45,260 nucleotides of DNA from an uncultured Bacillota bacterium (GTDB lineage: Bacteria; Bacillota; Clostridia; Tissierellales; Tissierellaceae): the NCBI GenBank assembly GCA_937951995.1, contig CALGAG010000244.1, positions 1 through 45,260 of the forward strand, given 5' to 3'. Of this stretch, positions 16,217 to 24,442 are shown one piece after another; position 1 is the first letter of the stretch, and each line of letters opens with the position of its first letter. The notes beneath the pieces are model-generated. The model made no database searches, was not told the origin of the DNA, and saw nothing but the letters and a program-made list of their open reading frames with translations. A program made the translations under genes and the position numbers.

Positions 16217-17896
16217 ATGCTCAAGGAGCTAAGGATTAAGAACTTCGCAATTATTGATAATCTGACAATTGATTTTACACAAGGCCTAAACCTGCTTACA
16301 GGTGAAACAGGGTCCGGTAAGTCCATTATAATCGAGGCACTTGAAATGGTTCTCGGTGGAAGGGCAAGCCGGGAAATGATCCGTTCAGGACAGGAAAAGG
16401 CAGTAATTGAGGCCATGTTCTTTCTGGAGGAACACCTTCAGGACAACCTGGAGGCTCTGGGTTATGAAAGAAGTGAAATCCTGATTCTCACCAAGGAAAT
16501 CTGGGAGGACTATCCAAGCGTTTCAAGGATCAACGGGAGACCTGTGACCCTAAATGTACTTAAGACCCTCACTAGGGCTTTGGTTGACATATTCGGCCAG
16601 CATGAACACCAGTCCCTTCTGGATACTGGAAACCACATGCGGATTATCGACTCCCTGCTGCCCCAGGAGGGCAAGGCAACCCTTGAGAGTATAGAGAAAG
16701 CATACAGTGACTACAAGGAACTCAATGGAAAGTACCACCAGCTTACCTTGTCTTCCCAGGAAAGGGAAAGGGAGCTGGACCTTTTGAGGTTTCAGATAGA
16801 GGAAATAGACCAGGCACAGCTGGTGGAGGATGACGATGACAAGGTGGAGCAGGAGTTCAGGAGGCTTGACAATCTCAAGGAGACCATGGCTGAAGCCTAC
16901 CAGGCCCTAACACTACTTGGGGATGATTTTCAGGGTCCTGGTGCAATTCAGACCCTTGAGAAGGCTATCCAGACAATATTTCATTCAGCCAGGTATGATC
17001 AGTTCCTAAAGGACAAGGGGGAAGGACTCCAGGCAATCCTATATGAGCTCCAGGACCTTTACAGGGAGACCAGCGACTATATCGAAGGACTTGAAATAGA
17101 CCAGGAAAGGCTCTTTGAACTTAGGGAAAGACTTGATGAAATAAACTCCCTTAAGAAAAAGTATGGGAACAGGGTAGGGGAGATCCTAAAATACAGGGAT
17201 GAAATTGGGGAGAGGTATGACAGGCTCCTAAACATAGACAAGGAACTTGAAATGGTCCAAAGCCAGCTAGCTCTACTTAGAGGGGAGCTTTTGGACAAGT
17301 CCAATAAGCTTAGTGAAATAAGAAAGAAGGTTTCCCTTAAGCTTCACAATGACATGGAAAGGGAGCTTGAGACACTTAATATGGACAATGTAAGGTTCAA
17401 GGTGGACTTTAAGGACCTTCAAGAGCCTGGTGAAAAGGGTATGGACAGGATTGAGTTCCTGATTTCAACCAATCCGGGGGAAGACCTTAAGCCCTTGTCA
17501 AAAATCATCTCAGGTGGAGAAATGTCCAGGATCATGCTGGCCTTCAAGGGGATTTTGGCTGATATGGATAAAATGCCAACCCTTGTTTTCGATGAGATTG
17601 ATACAGGCATAAGCGGCCGAACTGCACAGGTTGTTGGTGAAAAGATCAGGAGGATTTCAGGGGGACACCAGGTGATTTCAATTTCTCATCTGCCTCAGAT
17701 TGCAGCCCTTGCCGATACACACTTTGCCATCAGAAAGTCATCTGATTTAAAAGGCACCATAACCAAGGTGGAGAGGCTAAAGGAGGATGAAAGGATCCAT
17801 GAGCTGGCCAGGCTGCTGGGTGGTGTGGAGGTAACAGAAACCACCATAAATCACGCAAGGGAAATGCTCCAAATGTCAAATAAGATGAAGAAATAG
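16217..17896 (+). CDS. recN: DNA repair protein RecN (SMC-like ATPase)
   Basis: RecN is recruited early to double-strand breaks. The N-terminal half-ATPase has Walker A GETGSGKS (residues 29-36), a Q-loop region (FGQHEHQSLLDTGNH), two coiled-coil arms (about 150-350), then the signature ISGGEMSRIMLAFKGIL and Walker B TLVFDEIDTGISG. Length (559) is normal. GATGGAGG precedes ATG 16217. The spoIVB-spo0A pair that follows recN in spore-forming relatives is not present. Confidence 0.97.
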   Translation: MLKELRIKNFAIIDNLTIDFTQGLNLLTGETGSGKSIIIEALEMVLGGRASREMIRSGQEKAVIEAMFFLEEHLQDNLEALGYERSEILILTKEIWEDYPSVSRINGRPVTLNVLKTLTRALVDIFGQHEHQSLLDTGNHMRIIDSLLPQEGKATLESIEKAYSDYKELNGKYHQLTLSSQERERELDLLRFQIEEIDQAQLVEDDDDKVEQEFRRLDNLKETMAEAYQALTLLGDDFQGPGAIQTLEKAIQTIFHSARYDQFLKDKGEGLQAILYELQDLYRETSDYIEGLEIDQERLFELRERLDEINSLKKKYGNRVGEILKYRDEIGERYDRLLNIDKELEMVQSQLALLRGELLDKSNKLSEIRKKVSLKLHNDMERELETLNMDNVRFKVDFKDLQEPGEKGMDRIEFLISTNPGEDLKPLSKIISGGEMSRIMLAFKGILADMDKMPTLVFDEIDTGISGRTAQVVGEKIRRISGGHQVISISHLPQIAALADTHFAIRKSSDLKGTITKVERLKEDERIHELARLLGGVEVTETTINHAREMLQMSNKMKK

Positions 17897-17904
17897 GGCA
17901 TATA

Positions 17905-17913
17905 TGCTATAAT
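17905..17913 (+). promoter_or_regulatory. Extended -10 promoter before nudF
   Basis: TGCTATAAT (17905-17913) is a perfect extended -10, but no good -35 lies 16-18 bp upstream. A 10-bp palindrome GCATATATGC (17898-17907) overlaps it and could be a small operator or chance. The predicted start is about 37 nt before nudF. Confidence 0.5.
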
Positions 17914-17956
17914 CTATGTATAAATAAAGCCAGTAATAAAAATTAGGGGGATCTGT

Positions 17957-18496
17957 ATGACTTACGAAGAGAAAACCATGAAGTGTGACAGGATTTACGA
18001 GGGAAAGATTTTAAACCTTAGAATAGACACCGTGGAGCTTCCTGACAAGAAATATTCCAAAAGGGAAATTGTTGAACATCCAGGTGGCGTGGCCATTGTC
18101 GCACTGACAAAGGATAACAGGATACTGTTGGTAAGGCAGTACAGAAAGGCAACCGACAAGGTGCTTCTTGAGCTACCTGCAGGTAAGCTGGAGGTAAATG
18201 AGGAGCCCAAGGAAACTGCTATCAGAGAGTTGAAGGAAGAGACGGGATACACTGCAGAGAAGCTTGAGTACCTGCTGGAATGCTATACCTCGCCGGGATT
18301 CTCCAGTGAAAAGATATACCTTTTCTTTGGGGACAACCTTGAGCAGGGTGACCAGGAGCTTGAATCAGGTGAATTCATAGATGTTGAAAGCTATACGGTT
18401 GAAGAGGTGAAGAAGCTGGTTGACAGGGGAGAAATAATGGATGCCAAGACCATAATCGGGATACAGGTACTGGTTAATCGAATGGCAAAACAATAA
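17957..18496 (+). CDS. nudF: ADP-ribose pyrophosphatase (Nudix hydrolase)
   Basis: The enzyme hydrolyses ADP-ribose and related nucleoside diphosphates. A perfect Nudix box GX5EX7REUXEEXGU is present at about residues 76-98 (GKLEVNE...RELKEETGY). The N-terminal strand-swap region and the LLVRQYRKAT segment match the NudF/YffH group. Length is 179. AGGGGG precedes ATG 17957. In related genomes this gene sits between spo0A and xerD; here it follows recN directly. Confidence 0.92.
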   Translation: MTYEEKTMKCDRIYEGKILNLRIDTVELPDKKYSKREIVEHPGGVAIVALTKDNRILLVRQYRKATDKVLLELPAGKLEVNEEPKETAIRELKEETGYTAEKLEYLLECYTSPGFSSEKIYLFFGDNLEQGDQELESGEFIDVESYTVEEVKKLVDRGEIMDAKTIIGIQVLVNRMAKQ

Positions 18497-18521
18497 AAAT
18501 ATACTTAAAAGGGGATAGAAT

Positions 18522-19403
18522 ATGTTAAGGGGAATAAGGGATGAGTACACCAGGTATATAGAAAAACAAAAAAAACTCAGTAAAAACACTGTTGAGGCAT
18601 ATACAAGCGATATTGAAAAGTTCAGTGATTTTATGGATGCGGCAGGAATCAACAATGTGGACATGGTAAACAACACCCATGTGATACGTTACCTCCTGCA
18701 GCTTCAGCGTGAAGGAAAATCAACATCCACTATCTCCAGACATCTAGCCAGCATACGATGTCTATTTGAGTACCTGATAAATAATGGCAAGGTCAAGGAA
18801 GACCCCACCTTGAATCTGAAGCCACCAAAAAAGGAAAAAAAGATGCCCCAGATTTTGACTGAAGAGGAAATAACCAGGCTTATGGGCCTGCCTGACTCCA
18901 CAACAGCAAAGGGTGCAAGAGACAGGGCTCTTTTGGAGCTTCTCTATTCCTCTGGCCTGAGGGTGTCTGAGATAAATTCCCTTAAAATTGGTGACATACT
19001 CCTTTCAAAGGGTACAATAGTACTGTCAACTGAGTCGGGAATAAGAAAGGTCCCTGTTGGGTCAAAGGCAATTGGGAGCATCTCATACTATCTAAAGAAT
19101 TACAGGGATGAAAACAATTTGGATGCACCCCTGTTTGTGAATTATAGCGGTAAGAAACTTACAAGACAGGGTCTTTGGAAAATCATAAGGACCTATGCCG
19201 ACAAGGTTTCTGAAGGGAATAATGTAACCCCTCAAATATTGAGGAACTCATTTGCAGCCCACATACTTAGCCATGGTGCAGATATCAAAACCGTACAGGA
19301 AATCATGGGCCATACTGATATTGCTTCCACCCAGGTCTATACAATGACCGAGAGGGAAGGAAGCGCGGATGATGTGTACAAGAAGGCTCACCCAAGAGCT
19401 TAG
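18522..19403 (+). CDS. XerD-like tyrosine recombinase with altered catalytic residues
   Basis: The protein has the Xer layout: SAM-like core-binding domain (about residues 1-100) and catalytic domain (about 110-293). Of the six catalytic positions, Arg147 (GLRVSE), Arg241 (ILRNSF), His264 (MGHTDI) and Tyr273 (TQVYT) are kept. The beta-hairpin lysine expected in a GKG-type motif is replaced in VLSTESGIRKVPVG, and the His of the HxLR motif is Gln238 (TPQILRNSF). By position it is the clostridial xerD located upstream of pdp. The substitutions make normal dif recombination doubtful. It may be a specialised or weakened recombinase, with the true XerC/D encoded elsewhere. Confidence 0.85.
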   Translation: MLRGIRDEYTRYIEKQKKLSKNTVEAYTSDIEKFSDFMDAAGINNVDMVNNTHVIRYLLQLQREGKSTSTISRHLASIRCLFEYLINNGKVKEDPTLNLKPPKKEKKMPQILTEEEITRLMGLPDSTTAKGARDRALLELLYSSGLRVSEINSLKIGDILLSKGTIVLSTESGIRKVPVGSKAIGSISYYLKNYRDENNLDAPLFVNYSGKKLTRQGLWKIIRTYADKVSEGNNVTPQILRNSFAAHILSHGADIKTVQEIMGHTDIASTQVYTMTEREGSADDVYKKAHPRA

Positions 19404-19414
19404 GAGGATTAGAA

Positions 19415-20716
19415 ATGAGAGCTGTTGATATAATTGAAAAAAAGAAACACAAGGATCATTTGACCAAGGAAGAAATTGACTTTATGGTCCAGGGTTATAC
19501 AAGGGATGAAATACCCGACTACCAGATGTCAGCCTTTCTGATGACAATATATTTCAATGGTATGGACAAGGATGAGATTGCATATTTAACGGAGAGCTTT
19601 GTGAATTCCGGTGAGCAGGTGGACCTTTCACCAATCCAGGGAATAAAGGTTGACAAACACTCCACTGGTGGGGTTGGGGACAAGATAAGCCTTATCGTCA
19701 TACCCTTGGTTGCCAGCGCAGGTGTGCCTGTTGCCAAGATGAGTGGAAGGGGTCTTGGCCATACAGGTGGTACCATTGACAAGCTGGAGTCAATAGAAGG
19801 CTTTAGGATTGAGCTTTCATCAAGGGAATTTATTGACAATGTAAACAAGCACAAGATGGCAATAGTCGGTCAAACTGCAAACCTTACACCTGCTGACAAG
19901 AAGATTTACGCATTGAGGGATGTAACCTCCACAATTGACAGCATTCCACTTATTGCCAGCTCAATCATGAGCAAGAAAATCGCCTCTGGAGCAGATGCGA
20001 TAGTTCTTGATGTGAAGGTGGGGTCAGGTGCATTTATGAAGACCATCCAGGAGGCTGAAAAGCTTGCAGAGACAATGGTTGGAATAGGAAAGAGCCTTAA
20101 GAGGGATACTGTCGCTGTTATCACAAACATGGACCAGCCCCTTGGGCACCAGGTTGGAAACAGCAATGAGGTAAAGGAGGCAATCAAGGTCCTGTCTGGA
20201 AATGGCTCTGAGGACGAAACCACTATCGCCTTGACCATAGCCTCACACATGTGTGTTCTGGGAGGAGCCTTCGAGGATTTTGATACAGCCTATGACAAGC
20301 TTCAGGAGACAATCAGGACCGGGATGGCAATAGACAAGCTCAAGGAACTTATTTCCATCCAGGGGGGAAACCCAGAGGTAGTGGATAACACAGACCTTTT
20401 GCCAGGGGCAAGGAAGAATGTGGATGTTGAAGCGGAGGAGGATGGCTTTGTGTTCCACATTGATGCTGAGGCTGTTGGCATAAGTGCAATGCTTCTCGGT
20501 GCAGGAAGAAGAACCAAGGAGGATAAGATTGACTACGGCGCAGGAATAACCTTAAGAAAGAAGATTGGAGACCCTGTAAAGAGGGGAGAGGTTCTATACA
20601 CCCTAATGACAAATCTTGATGACTATCAGGATGCCCTCCAAAGGATGAAGGAAGCCTATGTAATTTCCACTGAAAAACCGGAGACAAAACCTTATATTTA
20701 TAATATAATAAAGTAA
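19415..20716 (+). CDS. pdp: Pyrimidine-nucleoside phosphorylase
   Basis: The enzyme phosphorolyses uridine, thymidine and deoxyuridine to base plus (deoxy)ribose-1-phosphate. Motifs include KVDKHSTGGVGDKISLIVIPL, KMSGRGLGHTGGTIDKLES, and the catalytic KIASGADAIVLDVKVGSGAFMKT. The C-terminal PYNP domain ends normally. Length (433) is canonical. TAGGAGG precedes ATG 19415, 11 nt after the xerD-like stop, so the two are probably cotranscribed. Confidence 0.96.
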   Translation: MRAVDIIEKKKHKDHLTKEEIDFMVQGYTRDEIPDYQMSAFLMTIYFNGMDKDEIAYLTESFVNSGEQVDLSPIQGIKVDKHSTGGVGDKISLIVIPLVASAGVPVAKMSGRGLGHTGGTIDKLESIEGFRIELSSREFIDNVNKHKMAIVGQTANLTPADKKIYALRDVTSTIDSIPLIASSIMSKKIASGADAIVLDVKVGSGAFMKTIQEAEKLAETMVGIGKSLKRDTVAVITNMDQPLGHQVGNSNEVKEAIKVLSGNGSEDETTIALTIASHMCVLGGAFEDFDTAYDKLQETIRTGMAIDKLKELISIQGGNPEVVDNTDLLPGARKNVDVEAEEDGFVFHIDAEAVGISAMLLGAGRRTKEDKIDYGAGITLRKKIGDPVKRGEVLYTLMTNLDDYQDALQRMKEAYVISTEKPETKPYIYNIIK

Positions 20717-20729
20717 GTATGCATATGAT

Positions 20730-20760
20730 ACCTCGACAAGAACAGTCGGGGTTCATTATT
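20730..20760 (+). terminator. Possible terminator after pdp
   Basis: ACCTCGAC (20730-20737) pairs with GTCGGGGT (20745-20752), including one G-T, around a 7-nt loop. The tail TCATTATTAT is only loosely T-rich, so efficiency is doubtful. Confidence 0.45.
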
Positions 20761-20812
20761 ATAGTAGAGGATATTGAAACAAGAGGACATAATTTGAAAG
20801 TAGAGGAAAGCT

Positions 20813-21400
20813 ATGGAATATTTAATCAGTCTACCAGGGCTGCTGATCGCTATTATCTTTCATGAACTGGCCCACGGTCTCACAGCCTACTGGCTTGGAG
20901 ACCCGACAGCCAAGAATGCAGGGAGACTAACCTTAAATCCCATCAAGCACATTGATCCGGTGGGGTTTTTGTTTATGTTGGTATTCAGATTTGGATGGGC
21001 CAAGGCCGTACCCATCAACCCCAGCTACTTTAAACACAGGAAAAGGGACACGATACTTGTCTCCATAGCAGGGGTGACCACCAACTTCATAATAGCCGTA
21101 ATAACGGGGGCAGTGCTGGTCCATGCCCCAATCAGAAATGAGATTCTGGCACAGGTGCTGGTCATAACCCTTTGGTTCAATATTATGCTTGGGGTCTTTA
21201 ACCTAATGCCATTTCCACCCCTTGACGGGTCAAAGGTTGTTGCAAGCCTCCTGCCTGTTAAGATGGAATACTACTTCTACAAGTACGAGAGGTACTTCTA
21301 CCTGATACTCATATTCCTTATAGCAACAAGGGGAATAAGTAGAATACTTGGACCATTGGTTGATTTTGTCTACCGATTGATTATAAATCTGCTAATCTAG
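20813..21400 (+). CDS. Site-2 protease family (M50) membrane metalloprotease
   Basis: This 195-residue, mostly hydrophobic protein has HELAH (residues 17-21) in its first membrane segment as the zinc site, and NLMPFPPLDGSK as the second motif with the third ligand Asp. It lacks PDZ domains and is the short YwhC-type rather than RseP or SpoIVFB. The substrate is unknown. In Clostridia it lies directly upstream of scpA, as here (9-nt gap), probably in one operon. Confidence 0.9.
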   Translation: MEYLISLPGLLIAIIFHELAHGLTAYWLGDPTAKNAGRLTLNPIKHIDPVGFLFMLVFRFGWAKAVPINPSYFKHRKRDTILVSIAGVTTNFIIAVITGAVLVHAPIRNEILAQVLVITLWFNIMLGVFNLMPFPPLDGSKVVASLLPVKMEYYFYKYERYFYLILIFLIATRGISRILGPLVDFVYRLIINLLI

Positions 21401-21409
21401 GAGCATGCC

Positions 21410-22141
21410 ATGACCTATAATGTAAGTGTGGAGGTTTACGAAGGTCCTTTGGATCTTCTCTTGAACCTGATAGATAAAAATGAAATAGACATCTACGACA
21501 TTCCAATAAACACTGTTACTGAACAGTTTATTGCCCAGCTGAAAAAGTGGGAGGAAATGAACCTTGAGGTGGCCAGTGACTTTATAATCATGGCATCAAC
21601 ATTGCTGGAAATAAAGTCAAAGCTCCTCCTGCCAAAGGAAACCCTTCTGGTGGATGGAGAGGAGGTCCAGGTTGACCCAAGGGAGGAACTTGTAAAAAGG
21701 CTTATGGAATATAAGCTCTACAAGGAAATCTCCGAAAACCTTAAGGCCTCAGAAGAGGTTTACAGCAAGGTCTACTACAAGCCTCAGGAGGATGTAAGTG
21801 ACTTCAGGGACCCCTTTGAGGAGCTGAGTGCAGTGGAACTTAAGGACCTGGTGGACACCCTTGAAAACATACTCCAAAGACATCGCTACAACAACCCACA
21901 GGGAGAATTCTTCGAAATCAGAAGAGAGGAAGTGAGCCTTGAGGAGTGTACAAGGGAAATCGAAAGGAAGGTCAACGAAGGGGTTAGGATAAGGTTTAGT
22001 GACATAATCTCTCTAGAGGCATCAAGATCCAGGATAATAGCCTACTTTCTGTCCCTCCTGGAGCTAATGAGGACCAGGTTTATATCCGTAAGGCAGGATG
22101 GGAGCTTTTCAGACCTTATTATTGAGAAGAGAGGTATTTGA
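21410..22141 (+). CDS. scpA: Segregation and condensation protein A
   Basis: ScpA is the kleisin subunit that bridges the SMC heads. The N-terminal motif YEGPLDLLLNLIDKNEIDIYDIPI and ASTLLEIKSKLLLPKE are diagnostic. The C-terminal winged-helix contains IRFSDIISLEASRSRIIAYFLSLLELMR. Length (243) is normal. It is separated from scpB by 3 nt. Confidence 0.96.
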   Translation: MTYNVSVEVYEGPLDLLLNLIDKNEIDIYDIPINTVTEQFIAQLKKWEEMNLEVASDFIIMASTLLEIKSKLLLPKETLLVDGEEVQVDPREELVKRLMEYKLYKEISENLKASEEVYSKVYYKPQEDVSDFRDPFEELSAVELKDLVDTLENILQRHRYNNPQGEFFEIRREEVSLEECTREIERKVNEGVRIRFSDIISLEASRSRIIAYFLSLLELMRTRFISVRQDGSFSDLIIEKRGI

Positions 22142-22144
22142 TAG

Positions 22145-22675
22145 ATGGACAATAGGGAATTGAAGTCAATTATTGAAGGCTTGCTCTTTACCTTTGGAGA
22201 GCCTATTGAAAGCAGCGAACTGGCCAAGGTTTTGGATATGCCCACAAAGGATGTCCATTCAATTTTACTGGAGATGAAGGATGAGTTTGATTACAATAGA
22301 CGTGGTGTAAGGATCATTAGATTCAACAAGTCCTTCCAGCTAGGCACAAGGCCTGAGCACCATGAGTGGATAAAACAGATTGTACAGGGCAGAAATACAA
22401 GGTCTCTTTCAAATGCTGCCTTGGAAACCCTGTCAATTGTGGCCTACAAGCAGCCTGTAACAAAGGCTGACATAGACCATATTAGGGGAGTTAAAAGCGA
22501 CAGGAGCCTTGAGACACTCATTGGGAGAAGGCTGGTCAAGGAAGCGGGTAAGCTTGACAAGCCAGGAAGACCTAATCTGTATGGAACTACAGATGAGTTT
22601 CTCAGGTATTTTGGACTGGAATCACTTGAGCAATTACCACCGGTGGATGAGTTTACTATAGAAGAAGAGGAATAG
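22145..22675 (+). CDS. scpB: Segregation and condensation protein B
   Basis: ScpB is a dimeric tandem winged-helix protein that stabilises the SMC-ScpA complex. Motifs are IIEGLLFTFGEPIESSELA, the central ALETLSIVAYKQPVTKADID and LIGRRLVKEAGKLDKPGRPNLYGTTDEFL. Length is 176. It is followed by rluB; the spmA-spmB spore maturation genes frequent at this position are absent. Confidence 0.96.
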   Translation: MDNRELKSIIEGLLFTFGEPIESSELAKVLDMPTKDVHSILLEMKDEFDYNRRGVRIIRFNKSFQLGTRPEHHEWIKQIVQGRNTRSLSNAALETLSIVAYKQPVTKADIDHIRGVKSDRSLETLIGRRLVKEAGKLDKPGRPNLYGTTDEFLRYFGLESLEQLPPVDEFTIEEEE

Positions 22676-22686
22676 AGGAGTTAATT

Positions 22687-23409
22687 ATGAAGGATAAGGG
22701 TATTAGATTGCAAAAATTCATGGCAATGAGCGGTGTGGCCTCCAGAAGGGCTTCAGAAGACCTTATTAAGGAAGGCAAGGTTCAGGTCAATGGAAGGGTA
22801 GTAACTGAAATGGGAGTCATTGTGGTCCCTGGCAAGGACAAGGTCAAGGTGGATGGGGTGAACATAAGGCCGGAAAGCAACAAGGTCTATATTGTTCTAA
22901 ACAAGCCTGTTGGAATTGTAACCAGCGTCAAGGATGAAAAGGGAAGAGCCGTTGTCACGGACCTGATTGAGGAAGTGGATGAAAGAATCTACCCTGTGGG
23001 AAGGCTTGATGCGGATACCAGTGGCCTGATTCTTCTTACCAACGATGGGGAGCTTGCCTACAAGCTGACACATCCCAGCAAAATGGTATATAAAAGGTAC
23101 ATCGCAATTGTTGAAGGCGTACCCAACAAGGGAGAGCTGGAAAGGCTCAGAAAGGGGATAAGACTTGAAGGTAGAATGACTGCACCTGCCAAGGTAAAGA
23201 TCCTTAAGAACTTCGACGAAGACTCAATTTTGGATATACAGATTCATGAGGGAAGGAACAGACAGGTTAAGAAGATGTGTGAAAAGATCAACCATCCTGT
23301 GAAAAAGCTTAAGAGGATATCATTTGGGGAAATCGAACTGGGCGGTTTGGAGCCGGGCAACTGGAGATACCTCAATGACGAGGAGCTGGACTATATAAAG
23401 TCCCTTTAG
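22687..23409 (+). CDS. rluB: 23S/16S rRNA pseudouridine synthase, RluB/RsuA family
   Basis: The N-terminal S4 domain (RLQKFMAMSGVASRRASE) is followed by the pseudouridine synthase domain with the catalytic Asp in GRLDADTSGLILLTNDG and the RsuA-type motif IHEGRNRQVKKM. Length (240) and position after scpAB match Firmicutes RluB, which modifies the peptidyl-transferase region of 23S rRNA. GGAG at 22677-22680 serves ATG 22687. Confidence 0.94.
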   Translation: MKDKGIRLQKFMAMSGVASRRASEDLIKEGKVQVNGRVVTEMGVIVVPGKDKVKVDGVNIRPESNKVYIVLNKPVGIVTSVKDEKGRAVVTDLIEEVDERIYPVGRLDADTSGLILLTNDGELAYKLTHPSKMVYKRYIAIVEGVPNKGELERLRKGIRLEGRMTAPAKVKILKNFDEDSILDIQIHEGRNRQVKKMCEKINHPVKKLKRISFGEIELGGLEPGNWRYLNDEELDYIKSL

Positions 23410-23463
23410 GCTTAGGTGGCTATAATGGAATCAGCATGTAATATGATTTGAAGAGGTGGACTT

Positions 23464-23862
23464 ATGCTTAGCTTCAAGGATGTATCGGATATAGATATGA
23501 TTAGGGAGTTTCTCCAAAAGAACGGTATAGGGGATAACTTCAGCCAAAAGGGTCTTTTTTTCGGTGGGTTTGACGATGGGAAACTCTTTGGTACAAGCCA
23601 GATAGTCCTGGAGGATGGAAAGGCTTACATTCAGTATGTTTTCATCGACCAGGAGTACAGGGGTCAAGGCCTTGGTAATGCCATGGTAAGGTCCCTTATG
23701 AACAAGCTTGAAATGAATGGCTTTGGAATGGTTTATTCTAAGGTTGAAAATGAGTATCTGGAGAAGGTTGGCTTCACCATGGACCAGGGAGAATATTACT
23801 GTAATCTAGAGGACCTTTTTTCTGGTGGATGCTCCTGCTGCTCGGGAGACCACCATGGCTGA
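23464..23862 (+). CDS. GNAT-family acetyltransferase with cysteine-rich C-terminus
   Basis: The 132-residue protein has a GNAT fold with acetyl-CoA-binding motif EYRGQGLGNAMV (about 64-75) and a YLEKVGF segment near the C-terminus. The substrate is unknown. The last residues, GGCSCCSGDHHG, form an unusual Cys/His tail that could bind metal. The stop overlaps the downstream methyltransferase start by 8 nt, suggesting a functional pair. AGAGGTGG precedes ATG 23464. Confidence 0.8.
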   Translation: MLSFKDVSDIDMIREFLQKNGIGDNFSQKGLFFGGFDDGKLFGTSQIVLEDGKAYIQYVFIDQEYRGQGLGNAMVRSLMNKLEMNGFGMVYSKVENEYLEKVGFTMDQGEYYCNLEDLFSGGCSCCSGDHHG

Positions 23863-24442
23863 TAGTTTAAACAATACACTACAATTTGTGGAGATTCTCA
23901 TGGAAAGATTTGTATCCCAGGGACAGGTCTGTGTTGATGCGACAGTTGGAAACGGTCATGATACCGCCAAGCTGGCAGGTCTTGTAGGGGATGAAGGTCT
24001 TGTATATGGCTTTGACATCCAGGGCCTTGCCATACTCAATACAGAGAAGCTTTTGAAAAGTGTGGGATTGGATGGCAGGGTAAGGCTTATCCAGGACAGT
24101 CATGAGAATATTGATATCCATATTGATGATGAGATTGATTTTATAATCTATAATTTAGGGTATCTACCAGGAGGAGACAAGTCCGTAAGGACTGAATCAA
24201 ATACGACAATCAAGAGTATTGACAAGGCAATAAAGATCATGAGGCAAGGTGCCATACTGTTGGTGACAGCATACAGGGGGCACCAGGGAGGAATGGCTGA
24301 ATATTCATCTGTAAGGGAATATTTTGAAGGTCTTCCACAAGATATCTACAATGTATTTGAGTTTTCATTTATCAATCAGAAGAACAATCCCCCAATTACA
24401 ATTGGGTTGGAAGTCAGAGGAGGTAGAACATGGCAAAGGTAA
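23855..24442 (+). CDS. MnmM/YtqB-type tRNA methyltransferase
   Basis: The class I SAM-dependent fold shows VDATVGNGHDTAKLA (SAM loop), VYGFDIQ and IIYNLGYLPGGDKS, which are hallmarks of the YtqB family. YtqB (MnmM) has been shown to methylate the wobble-uridine side chain in Gram-positive tRNAs, so that role is likely. Length is 195. GGGAG at 23844-23848 selects ATG 23855 rather than GTG 23825. It overlaps the next gene by 13 nt. Confidence 0.87.
   Translation: MADSLNNTLQFVEILMERFVSQGQVCVDATVGNGHDTAKLAGLVGDEGLVYGFDIQGLAILNTEKLLKSVGLDGRVRLIQDSHENIDIHIDDEIDFIIYNLGYLPGGDKSVRTESNTTIKSIDKAIKIMRQGAILLVTAYRGHQGGMAEYSSVREYFEGLPQDIYNVFEFSFINQKNNPPITIGLEVRGGRTWQR

Noticed and set aside
23421..23426. 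TATAAT between rluB and the acetyltransferase as a promoter
   Set aside because: No acceptable -35 at 16-18 bp and no extended -10 TG, so support is too weak to list as a feature.
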